Source: Sporothrix humicola (Eukaryota > Ascomycota > Sordariomycetes > Ophiostomatales > Ophiostomataceae). From it: a DNA stretch of 64,000 nucleotides. Made by a program: the position numbers and the translations under genes. The notes under the pieces were generated by a model, which saw only the letters and a list, made by a program, of their open reading frames with translations, was not told where the DNA came from and did not search any database. The stretch covers positions 124,001 to 188,000 of the forward strand of contig WNYE01000053.1 of NCBI GenBank assembly GCA_021396245.1. The letters are read 5' to 3'. Shown piece by piece: positions 22,590 through 33,600 of the stretch (positions within the stretch are counted from its first letter, which is position 1; every line of letters starts with the position of its first letter).

Positions 22590-22722
22590 CAGAACCTTTG
22601 TCGACGTGCCTCTCTCTTTTCCTTACTTCTCTCCTTCTCTCCTTCTCTCCTTCTTATCACCTTCCTCTCCCCTTCTTCTTGTCCTTCTTCTTCGCCGTCG
22701 ACCTCTCCTCCTCTTCTTCAAC
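22590..22722 (+). promoter_or_regulatory. pyrimidine-rich tract in SHB17 core promoter/leader
   Basis: This stretch of about 130 bp is almost only C and T, with repeated CTTCTCTC units, ending shortly before the start codon. Such CT blocks mark transcription start regions of highly expressed filamentous fungal genes. Confidence 0.45.
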
Positions 22723-22730
22723 CCCTCAAA

Positions 22731-23634
22731 ATGTCGACACCGCGACTCTTCATCATCCGCCACGGCGAGACAGAGTGGTCTCTCAACGGCCGGCACACAG
22801 GCACCAGCGACATTCCCCTCACAGCAAATGGCGAGAAGCGAATCCGGGCGACTGGCCGTGCCATGGTCGGCCCCGATCGCTTGATCGTTCCTAAGATGCT
22901 AGCTCATATGTAGGTCTCTGCCCCCCTTTGTCATTGTGACTGTCTGCTAACCGCTCCCAGCTACGTCTCTCCCCGAAAGCGTGCTCAGCGCACTTTCGAG
23001 CTCCTCCACCTCGGTCTCAACGAACCCTTGCCATGGCAGCAGCACGGCGCCGTCGACTCCCCCGATGCAACAGACAGCGGACGAGTGTGCAATGCGCGCG
23101 TCGAAGTGACCGAGTCGGCACGCGAGTGGGACTATGGCGACTACGAAGGCATCACGTCGAAAGAAATCCGGGCACGGCGGGCGGCCGAAGGGATCGATGG
23201 CGGACGGTGGGATATCTGGAAGGACGGATGCCCTGGTGGCGAGTCACCGGCAGACATAACAAAGCGGCTGGATGAGCTGATCGCGGAGATCCGGGAAAAG
23301 TACCACAAGCCGGCCCTGGACGCAAAGGGGAATCCATCGGCACCAAAGGGCGACATCCTTATTGTTGCCCACGGCCACATCCTGCGAGCTCTGGCGATGC
23401 GGTGGGTTGGTGCGGCGTTACAGGATGGACCGACGTTCCTGCTCGAGGCCGGTGGTGTCGGCACACTGAGGTAAGTGGACATGGAACACCTCCTCTGGAC
23501 TCTATTCGTCTTGACATGTCATGCTAACCTACGTCTTTCACCCTCACAGCTACGAACACAACAGCATCGACGAACCTGCAATTCTTCTCGGTGGTGCCTT
23601 CACGGTCGGTGACGACGAACTGAACAAGTCGTAG
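22731..23634 (+). CDS. SHB17: sedoheptulose-1,7-bisphosphatase Shb17 (histidine phosphatase family)
   Basis: Shb17 removes the 1-phosphate of sedoheptulose-1,7-bisphosphate, feeding carbon irreversibly into ribose-5-phosphate synthesis without NADPH production. Three exons, 22731-22909, 22961-23470 and 23550-23634, give 257 residues. The phosphohistidine motif RHGETEW is at residues 10-16 (catalytic His 11), and the second His is in [10 protein letters not shown] (about 197). Shb17-specific blocks are present: [10 protein letters not shown] in the form [24 protein letters not shown], and a C-terminus of [20 protein letters not shown], which distinguishes it from glycolytic phosphoglycerate mutase and from Tfc7-like phosphatases. 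The start codon is the first ATG after a CT-rich leader with context TCAAAATGTC. The enzyme should be cytosolic. Introns of 51 and 79 bp have clear branch sites (GCTAAC). Confidence 0.94.
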
Positions 23635-26600
23635 AGCGACTGTTCTATGATCACAAAGGAACACTTTAGCAAAGGATACGGAAGTCAACACAGAGACACT
23701 GGAGATGGCGAGCTAAAGGGTGTAGCAGAGCTAATGCCCCTTCCTTCGTCTGGCATCAAGGACCATGTACATATATCTGTTGACATGCCCCAACTATCTA
23801 ATGAAGCATATAGAGCAAATTTACTCACGGATGGCAAGCACACAACACGTCATAAGCTCAGTTCTCTATTTACAAATGATACGTTTTGGAAATCACTCAC
23901 ACAGATGGCGGAGAAGGCAAAAGTCGCGATATCTTGCGACGTTGACGGTACCACCGAGCAATGGCAGCTTGGCCTCGATGCCACAGATATTACGTCCCTT
24001 ACTTCTATGCTGACACAAGAGTCCAAGGCAGAGAAAGCAAGGAAGACAACGAGGGTTTGCAAGCGGTGGGCTCGTGGGTTACACCACCCTCATGTTACAC
24101 AAAGACACCTGAGAGACAGACAAACGGTCAAGACAAGAAACACAGGGTTGGCAATACTGATCGAGTTGACGGCATTGCTACTTGGGACACCATGATCACG
24201 ACATATGTTTGTCTGGCTGTATTCATGGACTGCCAATAGCTGTGGATATCAACCATCACTTGCATATATCTGCACCAACTCGAGTCGACGCAGTTGCGTC
24301 GACAGACAACCCCCATCCTTCCCTGCCGTGTGAATCAAGACTCGGCGTCTGTTTGCATTCCCAGACATTTGTCCGCCAGGACGTATTGGTGCCACGTCAA
24401 CTTCGACCCCAGACTGTGTGTATTGTTGCACAAGAATACTATTTATGTTCCAATGTCACAGGCCTTGTTATATCATGTTGGACCCCGACTTTTTGAGTTT
24501 GAACTCGACACAAAGGCGCTTCGAAGACGCGAGTCAATACAAAGACAAACGACTCTGCAAACGGAGGCAGGACATCATCTGGACACTCGTGAGGGCGGGT
24601 AGTAATTTGGCGATGGAAGCATGCAATGCAAGCAGATGCGCTTGTCCTGTCAGTTTGTTATATTTTTTCTCTATTCCCAATGCCATCTGTCACACGATCC
24701 TTTGTCTTTGGCGTCTACGAGTTACGAAAAGCGGCAAGATGCAACCCATTTGTCGTCGGCGCCTAATGGTTCTGTGTTGTCTTGATGTCTTTGTTTGCAG
24801 ACTCGATACTCTAGCCGCTCGTTTGATACTCTGTGTGACGTTCGCTTTCGCGATGCTCCGCCTTTTTTATTATTCAACGTTTTATTGTATCCCACCCACA
24901 ACGCACCTCTCTTTGTCATTTTATATTTTCTATTTCTATTTTCTATTTTCTGTTCCAGTCCTCCACTTGCCCTCCCACGTCCATCCTTCTGTCCTCCACT
25001 TTCTCTCAGAAAAGGCGGCGAACCGAGCTGTGGACCAACATGGGGGGCGTGCGTTTTTCGTTTGCGCTCTCTTTTGTCTGCACTTCTTTGCCTTTTGCAG
25101 TCTTCTCCCTCAAGAGAACTCCTCTTTCTCCTCTTTGCAACCGCCGGCCCCCAACTGTAAAATGCAGGCCCCCATCACAACCCCATTCAAAGTGCCCACT
25201 TCAGCGGAGCATTGCCTATTGCCCCCATCTTCAGAGTCCATTTTTTGTGAACGCTGTCACTCCACTACGGGCCAGGCAGCTCAACGGGCGACGCCGCTGA
25301 TTTCTGAACACACGAGCCACCAGACAACCCGAGCGCTGCAGTCATGTGTCTGTTTGAGGCAAGCAAGGAAGTTTGAAAGAACCCCCCAATAATACGGAGA
25401 AAAAAGGGGGGCCTTTTGGGGCATATCACTCCGTAAAACTTCAGCGTTCTTCACCTGGCCAAGCCTGGACCCCAGTTGGATGGAGAATCATGGGATAGAC
25501 GACCTGGACAAACTGCCCAGCCGAGCCAGCTTCTCGCGGCTATCGAAATTATTCGGTAGTCCCCACGTCGAGTGCTGCTCTTCACATCTGATCTCAATTA
25601 CCCATGATAGTTATTATGTTTAGCAATGTATTGTCCTTTTGAAAATGAAAACTACATAGTAAAAAGCCACGATGTTCTTTTTAGACTCTTGTCTCATTCA
25701 CCATCCCTCGTTTTTCGTGTTTTGCACAGACATCTCGTAGCAAGTTCTCAGTTTTTCATTTTCCATTTTTTTTTTTCTTTCTGTTTCTCCCTTACTTGTC
25801 AAGCTGCCAGTGCTTTTACACTAGACCATGCGCCTAGCTCCCTCGTTTAGCAGATCACCCGCCCGCGCCCGTGCTGCATAGACCGCCCGCCGTTAGTTTT
25901 GTTATTCGTCTTGTCCGTTCTGGTCTGGTCTGTTCTTGTCTTCTTGTCTGTTCATCTTCTTCCATTTCCACTGAGCCTTGTCGGTTCTAGCGCTGGTCCT
26001 TTTAACCCGTTTTTAAACTCCCTTGTCCCCTACCGCCCCGTCTGCCGCTCGCCAAAAGAAGAAAAACACAAAGAAATCAGAGACACAAATCAATCAAAAA
26101 GAAAGAAAAAGAGGATATCGACAAGGACCAGCTCTGGAGGAGGAAATTGGAAGAAAGTGGACAACCGAACAAAGAGAGGCAAGAAATGAGAATAACAAGA
26201 GGCCACTACGCCAGAGGGGGAAACGACAAGACAAAGCGAAAGAACAGACTGTTCATCACTTGTCAGTGTCGCTCTTTTGTGTCTTTCCTTTTTCTTCTTT
26301 TGCCTACCGCCGGCTGCCGGAGATTCTATTACGGCAAAAAGTACGGAGTGGTCTGCTTTGTTTTCCTGTTTTCCAAGTTTCTTTTTACGTGTCTTATCCT
26401 CTATTTGGAAATGGGTAATTTCTGTTGAAGAATTGCGAGACAATAGAGGGAGATGACTGCGAAAGGGAGGACATGTCTTCGCACCCCGTAAAAGATGGAC
26501 AAAATCGACAAAGTGAGCAGGGAGAAAGAAACGAGGAAAGAGAAAGGGAAAAGACAGGAATATCGGTGTGCATGTCTCGCTACGGTACCCTCCCTACCCT

Positions 26601-29600
26601 TTTGCCAGACCGCCCTTCTCTCCAACAGACATACTTTCTTCTTCTTTGTGTGTTGATTTGTCGATTTGCATGTGTTGTTTCTTGTCATGCTTGTTATTGT
26701 TGCAGTGCAGCATGATTTTTCTGGCCTATCCCATTTATTTTAGTCTGTGTGCTTACAGTTTCGGTCCCGTGCCGGGCCGCATCCCAAAGTCTCAATCGAG
26801 GGTGAGGAAAGAGCGGGACAACAAGCCCTAACAGGTTGAAAAGGGAAGCAGGGGGGTTGGGAATCGTGGCAAAGGGCCGTTGGCTGGATTCTTTCTACCA
26901 CCGACAATGGACATCAACAACAAAACGCGCCCCTTCTTTTACGCCCTGTATACCCTTCGCCTTATTTATTGCTTCATGTTTATGATATTGGGCTTGTTAT
27001 TTGTTTCTTCTGAAAGGTTGCGGGCTGATATGTTTTCTTTTCTCTTCTTAATTCTCAATTTAATTTTCGGCAATGGCCGCGATTTGCGTCAAATAAATGG
27101 ATGCCAAAAGGAAAGACAGGAAAAAAAGAAGAAACGAAGCAAGAAAAAACAAATATGCATGACAGCTAATCATATTTGAGAAGAATACGAATAGAACAGG
27201 AGAATGCCGAAGGGACTGGTAGAGAAAAAAAAGAAAGCATATTGAAGCACACCCCCAGCCCGAGAAAAAGGAAAGAAAACAGATGCATTCCCTTGATATT
27301 TACAATAATTGGCTGTTTGATACCAGCAACGATCTTCCTTTGTTTCCTTTTTTCCCTTTTTTCCCTTTTTCCCCTTTTTTTCCCTTTTTTCCTCTTTTCT
27401 TTCCCAGCCAGCCTCTCGGCGACATGTCTCGGAGTAAATCTCAAGACAGAAGACTGACCGGACGGCTTCTTGCTATTGGGTTCTACACAAGTCCTTCATA
27501 CATATTCCGTATTCACATTTCACGCTTTACATGCCTTGTTTAGCACAAGTATTATTTCGAATGCAATGCTCAGTGGACCCCTCTGTTGCAGAAGCTGTGC
27601 AGGGACTCACATCCTCACATGCGCGCGCAGTGCATGCAGCAAATGCAGGAAGAAATGCAGGAAGAAATGCAGGCAGAGACGCACGCAGCAGCGACGGCGG
27701 CAATGCTCCGTTTGGGGCTGTTGAAAGCGGGCCATCCGCCATAAAGAAAGATGGATGGTCTTGAAAACGTTCTGGCTCGGTTGGACTTCGACTGCATTGC
27801 ATGTTTGCAGACACAACAAACGGCAAACAAGCGAATAGGGATGTAAAAGACTGTCGGCGGGGGATCTGCGCCGTGTGCCGGGAGGCGTGAAAGAGCAAAA
27901 TATGGAGGGTGGAAGCTACGGCGTTGAGGCTCGACGGCGTTGAGGGTGTCTTTAGAGTCAAACGAAAACACTAGGACTGACAGTTAAAAACGACTGTTTG
28001 AAGTGCCAGGTAAAGTCTTTTCGAGGCTTTCTTTGTGACATTGAGCCCTTGTCGCCTTTCTCGAGCCTGACTTCTTTTATGCTCCACTCTGGACAGCCTC
28101 ACTTTCTTGTATCCTTGTCACGCCCAGTGCTGCCCAGCCAGGCTCGTGGGGGCCGGAAAGACTCAAGAAATCGTAGAACAGGATTGTAGATGGCAGAAAT
28201 CGAAGACAGAGATACTGGATACTCTGCTTCATAGACCCTTTGGGACTGTTGACTCCGATGTCAGCTTTCGATTTCAACACACTGGAAACAATGCATCAAC
28301 AGAAACGAACCATCTCGCCGTAAGCCGCCCATCACATCGTCCATATCCCCACAGGCCGCTAAAACCAATGGGGAAATACGGGCAGCACAACGTGCGTCAA
28401 AATCCATGCAGGCAAGCATGCAGGTCTGAGTCGAGGCCGGTCGTGAGGTCTGCCATTTCCCATTCTGCACTCCTACTCCTGCAAGCCCTTCAAGTCTGCA
28501 AGCACTGTGACAGAAAGCAGTAAATGATGGCCGAGAGAGTGACACGTATGTGATGTGATGGGTATGCACATGAACCTGCTGGGGAAGAAGAGCCACAGAA
28601 TGTCAAAGGTCAAAGCGGGCAGATGGAGAGGCCGACTGGCGACTGGAGGCTGGCGAGAGAAACCGCGAGGTGACTGGAGAGAAGGAACGCAATTTTTTTT
28701 TTTCATGCAAAATGCAAACAGCCGTCTGCGTGAAGGCCTGCAGATGTGTGGACAAACAGAGGATGGTGAAGACAGTCCACGAGTGGCTGATATTGAATTC
28801 TGAAATTCTGAAAAGTGAGTGTCGGTGGCCTGGTACGACATGGCCTGCAGCTCGCCGTCTTGTTGATCTTGGCGAGGCCAGGCTCTCAAGATGGCCGGAT
28901 GCAGGCTACAGAAGTGGCCGTGTTAAATTTAACCTAATATTCACAATATGTCAACGACAAGAATGACAACAAACGACAACACACATTTTGGCCAAACATG
29001 ATGTTTCAAGGCCAGTCATTGTTCTCAAAATACATCCTTTCTCCCTCCAAAAGCGATACGCTTGCGTATATGCACGGCACAGTTGACAAAGAAGGTCGCC
29101 GCAAATAGCAGAACAGGTCGCCGATGTGAAGCATCATGCAAGGCATTGCAGAAATTGCAGGCCTTGGGAGGCCCCCATTGACCATTGCAGCCCATTTTTG
29201 TCTGTTGCAGTTGTAGTTGCCTTTGTCTGGACAACTCCCAACCACCACAATAACTCGTTGGACAACTAACTAAATTGCAACCATCACGGCCATCCTGGTC
29301 GTTGCGGCCCAAGCATTAGCGATACGACAACAAAATGAAAACAGAACAAAGCAACGCAAACCAAAACAAAGCAAGAGGTCAACTGACAGCCAACACGCGT
29401 CTGTTGGCGCTTCCAAGAGCCTAATATTATCGTTGGCGCGGGTCGGGCAGTTAGTAGCGCCCGTTTTCGTGTAAGTCGTAGCGTGTGTTGGGCACTTTTG
29501 GGCTCTTTGGCGCGTCGAGTTTGTTGATCGCGATGGAACCAACTGGAATAGTTCCAGAAACAACAGCATCAACAGGATGGTCGACAGTGGCCTCCCTTAG

Positions 29601-29907
29601 GCTACGAATTCAAATGAACAACAGGGTGTGAAACTTGATGTTTCCAAAATTACTTTGCCAAAGAACACAAGGGATAGATATCAATAGTCTTGGGGCAACT
29701 CTCTTTGTCCAATTTCTTGCGAATACAGCCTGAAGCTCAAGCGCCAGAGCTGCTAAACAAACAGAGATGCTAAAATAAACATCTTCACCGAACACTACGC
29801 GACGAAACTCAACGATACCTGTAAAAGCTCACAGGTGCAGAATAAAACAAAAAGCGAGAAAATCAAATGCACCCCATCTCAACACCAAAGGGATGTCCTT
29901 CCCCCGT
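23635..29907. other. 6.3 kb gene-poor region between SHB17 and the cysteine-rich pair
   Basis: Long frames occur (23647-24195 and 24418-25392 on plus), but third positions are unbiased and the second lies in a T-rich stretch where stops are rare by composition. Notable content: the inverted TACGGAG/CTCCGTA pair at 25393-25435; A/G-rich 26045-26240; a pyrimidine run at 27330-27405; a 12-bp tandem repeat at 27641-27676; and TGCA clusters around 28390-28500 and 29135-29210. I see no gene that can be defended. Confidence 0.5.
27641..27676. repeat. 12-bp tandem repeat, three copies
   Basis: Unit AAATGCAGGAAG occurs three times head to tail, the third with one change (GCAG end). It lies in noncoding DNA beside a GCGCGCGC stretch. 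Probably a small slippage repeat. Confidence 0.8.
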
Positions 29908-30057
29908 CTAACAAGACGAGCAGTTGCCACTGATGTAGTCGACGTCGTAACGCTCATCGGGCCAGCTGCAGTCGTTGCCACAGTCCTCATAGTAGTCCTC
30001 GTAGACGTACTCGTGGCCACAGTCGTACTTGACCTTGATGTAATTCTGGATGCACAT
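29908..30057 (-). CDS. 49-residue cysteine-rich protein, copy A of a tandem pair
   Basis: A 50-codon intronless frame runs from ATG 30057 to TAG 29908. The product starts MCIQNYIKVKYDCGH and ends YISGNCSSC. It matches the neighbour at 30465-30614 at 25 of 49 positions with no gaps, and third positions are mostly C or G. Both are strong signs of a real gene despite its size. Cys residues are at 2, 13, 26, 30, 46 and 49. Compared with copy B it lacks the Cys at 16 (Glu) and 37 (Tyr). It has no signal peptide, so an intracellular metal-binding role is more likely than a secreted disulfide protein. Many ascomycete genomes carry short proteins with an early CGH and a terminal C-x2-C and no known function. 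It is more acidic than copy B (runs such as YEDYYEDCG). Confidence 0.7.
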   Translation of the reverse strand: MCIQNYIKVKYDCGHEYVYEDYYEDCGNDCSWPDERYDVDYISGNCSSC

Positions 30058-30464
30058 CTTGCTGGAGCTGTTTGTATTCTGGTTCCTGGTGGTTTGTTAG
30101 TAGAGTTGATTGATTTGTATGCTGTCTTTAGCGTTGCTCAAGTTCTTGTTGTCGATCTGTCGAATCCAGGTATTACAAACGGAGGGTTGTGTTGAAATGC
30201 CTTCTCCTTTTATACTCGGAACAGGCCCTCGAGGATGAGGCCTACGTTGGTTGCCACCGACGGCACTTGGATCATGGGAAGAGCGATGCCTGCTTGCATC
30301 ATGATTGTGCCTGGCAAACCGTTGAATTTTATTACTTCAACGTCTCCCAATGTCATCGGTTAATGTGTTAGGCTTAGATTTTTATTTTTCAAGATGCATC
30401 TGACTCTCTATCTCTAACTGCAAAAACCCATTTTCACTAGACGAGGTTACGTTTCCCAGGCCAT
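30058..30464. other. spacer between the two cysteine-rich genes
   Basis: About 400 bp serve as promoter for copy A and 3' region for copy B. Composition is AT-leaning with a T-rich stretch near 30370-30395. No further frame with coding bias. Confidence 0.5.
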
Positions 30465-30614
30465 CTAGCAGAGATAGCAACTGCCGCTGATGTACTCCAT
30501 ATCGCAACGGTCCTCGGCCATGTTGCAGTTGCTGCCACATGACTCGAGATGGGCCTTGTAAAAATAGCAATGACCACAGTCGTACTTCTCCTTGGTGTAG
30601 TGCTGGACGCACAT
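30465..30614 (-). CDS. 49-residue cysteine-rich protein, copy B of a tandem pair
   Basis: An intronless frame runs from ATG 30614 to TAG 30465, the same length and orientation as copy A. It starts MCVQHYTKEKYDCGHC and ends YISGSCYLC. Eight cysteines lie at 2, 13, 16, 26, 30, 37, 46 and 49, with His 15 beside the C-G-H-C site. The arrangement could bind two zinc ions, or form four disulfides if oxidised; absence of a signal peptide favours metal. Shared blocks with copy A are KYDCGH, ESCG/EDCG, C-x-x-x-C and DxxYISGxC. Having all eight cysteines, it is probably closer to the ancestral form. It is transcribed in the same direction as copy A, 407 bp upstream of it, as expected of a local gene duplication. 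Confidence 0.75.
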   Translation of the reverse strand: MCVQHYTKEKYDCGHCYFYKAHLESCGSNCNMAEDRCDMEYISGSCYLC

Positions 30615-33600
30615 TTTGACAATAATTGGCGGTCTTTGGCTTGTAGTGGTCCTAATTTGTTAATTGTTGGCCTACCTGGTGGTGATTTTCGTCGTCGTTC
30701 TTGTTGGTTCTTGCTTCAAATATGAAGAAGGGAGGCGTTGTATGAAAATATTCCCACGTTTTATAGTTGTGAAAGAATCCTTGACAGCGAGGATTGTCTA
30801 CTTTGCCAGAGATAGCACTACTGCTATGAAGGTATTCTGTTGCTGAAATCATAGATTTGCCTCCAAAATGGTCCGTTTCCTGTACACTTATCATCGTGAA
30901 GTAGCCTCGCTACTTTGTGAATTAGCTTTGATTTTCACTTGTCGATATACCTAGCGATTTCAATCTCTAGGCCCGGTAGATATTCATTGAAGTTTCTTGT
31001 ATCATCTGACAGTGCTATTGTACGAGCTTCACGGAAAGCCAGTCTTCTCGTCGTCGAGTGAATGCACTAGTTTTGGAAACATATGCACAAGAAATATTGT
31101 TAGCATCTAGAAAGCACATCATCAGCTTTCGCTGCCGTTTCCGTTTCTTGGCTAGGATGCATCGGCCCTCACCGCTTGTTGATGACAATCAAAGTAATAA
31201 GTGAGATAGTGATAGTGAACGAGCGGCAACATGCAGGACTGTCGAGCATTTTTGTCGGGAAAAAGCTCGCAATGATTCAAAGCGATACGACTTTCGACAT
31301 AAAGTGCGACATATGCGGGCGTAAATTTCTTGATATTGTGCATGCAGGGTGGCCAGGCTGAGGTAGACGAATAGGAGGCAATCCAAGAAAGGCGACGTTC
31401 AGCCGGTGCATATTGGCAAAAGGAAAGAAAAAAGTGAAGAGGCCAAGCGAGAAAAGGGGACACGCAGAAATAAAAAGGTACTTGGTCATAGGTGTGATAG
31501 TACACTCATCAACATGTTCTTTCCATCAGCCAATCACCTGCGTCACTGTCACTTCGAGTCCAGAGGGGGAAGATCGAAAGAAGCAAGTCCAAAATTAAAT
31601 AATAAAATAAAACAATAAAACGACACGTCCAGACAGGGACAAGGCGCGACAAAAGATTTGACCCTCCCAGGCAATAATCGACAGCCAGCGCATCACGTGA
31701 GTGAAAGTCGATGCACCCCACTTCCCGCATTTTTGGCGCCCCGTCGTGTCGGCCGGCGGTCGAACGGGCGCCTTTCCCCTTTTCGCGCTCGTCTGGTGGC
31801 CCCCCTGATGGTTCTGGTGCTTTTGGTGGTTCTGGTGGCCCCATGGGAGATTTTAGTGCCTTTCTCGCCCTTCTAGCGCTGTCCTGTTTCTGTGGTATTG
31901 GTATTGGGTAGGCTCACCCGCCCGTCAGCTAAAACGCGAGCTAGGGAAGGGCGGGTTGGATGTTTGGGGGGGACGATCCTTGACTGGCATGCTGGCAGGC
32001 CTTCCCTTCGAGACCCTGTAGCGGAGCAGGCCAGGCCTCACAGCACTGCCAACCGTTGTCGGCCAGGCCACTGTGACCTTCTGTAACCTGCGACAGGCCA
32101 GATGTTGCGGAGCGCTAGGCCCCTAAGAATACGGCCACCCCCCCTCCCAGCCCCTAAAATTACAACGTCGCTGGAGCGTTTAGCGCACTTTTGCCCGTCT
32201 AACGTCTTGGCTCATCGAGGCCTGGGACTCGAGGCCTGGGGGGGAGAATGAGGAAAAGAGAACAAAATCATTCAATCTTCAACCCCAATTCAAGCAAGAG
32301 AAGCGAGCCACATTTTCTTCTCGAATCCTGAACCATGTCTCCCTGTGTTTGGGAAATTTGACTTTTGATTCTTGGATCTGTTTTTGCACAGTCTTTCCTC
32401 TTTTTGTCTTGTTCTTCCGCTGCCTTTTGGTCTTCACCGCTTGCCTTGTTGTATTTTCAGTGTTCACCTTGTTTGTTTTCTTGTCTTTTCCCTTTTGATT
32501 TTCCTTTTCTTAAAATTGACTTGTGGAGGGCGGCTCTTCTCGTATCTTGACCCATCTGGATTCTCTCTTTTCTTTCTGGCCCAGCCGATTGTAATGTTCT
32601 GAAATGAGACTCGCTTCCTGCACGTCTCCCATTTTGTTCAAAGAAGAGCTTTTCGTCGTTTTGTATGACGAAGTTGACTTTGTATCTCACCTCCTTACTT
32701 CGTAAAGTAAGATACCTCTTCTGGGCCTCACAGACTTCTGCCTTGTCCACTGCCTCGCTTCTTCGCTTCCTCGCTTCGTCACTTCCTTCGACACCTCACT
32801 CCTCTCTTCACTATCACTTTCAATCCTTTTCTTTTCCCTGTCTTTGCCACGCCGTCTTCGGGCTGACCTTGGCCGGGAGGTGTGTGCAGCCATAGCCAAA
32901 GTCGCGGTCAAAGTCATGGTTGGATCTTACTTTTTCCAACGTCGTTTCTGGCTTATGCCGTCTCCATCCGTTGCGCCCTTTTCCCTTCCTTCCTTGCTGC
33001 CGTTCAATTTGTCACCTTTGACCCTTGTTATCCCTCGTCTCGTTTTCTCTTTTCGTCTTCTGCTTTCGTTTCTCTTTTTCCCCTTCGTTTTTGGTGCCCA
33101 TTCTCTTTCTTATTTTCTGCACCTGGCACGATTCGATGGTTTCGGCCGCACTGCAGTCACCTGTGCCCCATTCTCACTCCCTGCCGCACCACCACCACGC
33201 ATCTCGCATCTTGGCCCTGCAAAAGGTAACGAGGCAACAAGGGAACAAGGGAAACCGTCCCGTCCTCCACCCTTCACACCCTCACATCGCCGCGGAAACT
33301 CTCGCATCCCGCCTCTTTGCAGATTTCTGCAAATGTGCACTTTTGTGATTTTTGGCAGCCCGGCAGCAGTCCTGCAGATTGCTGTTCTGTATCTTTTGCT
33401 TTCTTCGTCCTCTGCGCTTTTCATTCGCCCATGTTCGACCGCACACCACCTTTTGCCTCAAGAGGATGAAGCATCTGCATGGCCACACCTCGCCTTCCTG
33501 CACCCACCCCTCTTTGAGATTTTTTCTTTCTTTCTGATTTCTGCAATCAACTGTGTATTGTAGACTTCTGCACAGTTTCTTCTTCCCCTTTTTTGTTCCT

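Larger units (their letters stand above)
21512..22730. other. 3' region of the small gene and SHB17 promoter
   Basis: 21512-22130 includes the small gene's 3' UTR and becomes AT-rich (21800-22170). The right half carries promoter signals for SHB17: an 8-bp E-box palindrome, a TATA run and a CT-rich leader, all listed separately. No additional gene seen. Confidence 0.55.

Noticed and set aside
24418..25392. 324-codon plus-strand frame
   Set aside because: It lies in a T/C-rich stretch where stop codons are rare by composition; third positions are unbiased and no domain is visible.
29893..30195. 100-codon plus-strand frame across the cysteine-rich gene copy A
   Set aside because: It is the antisense shadow of copy A; the minus frame has homology to copy B and the plus frame does not.
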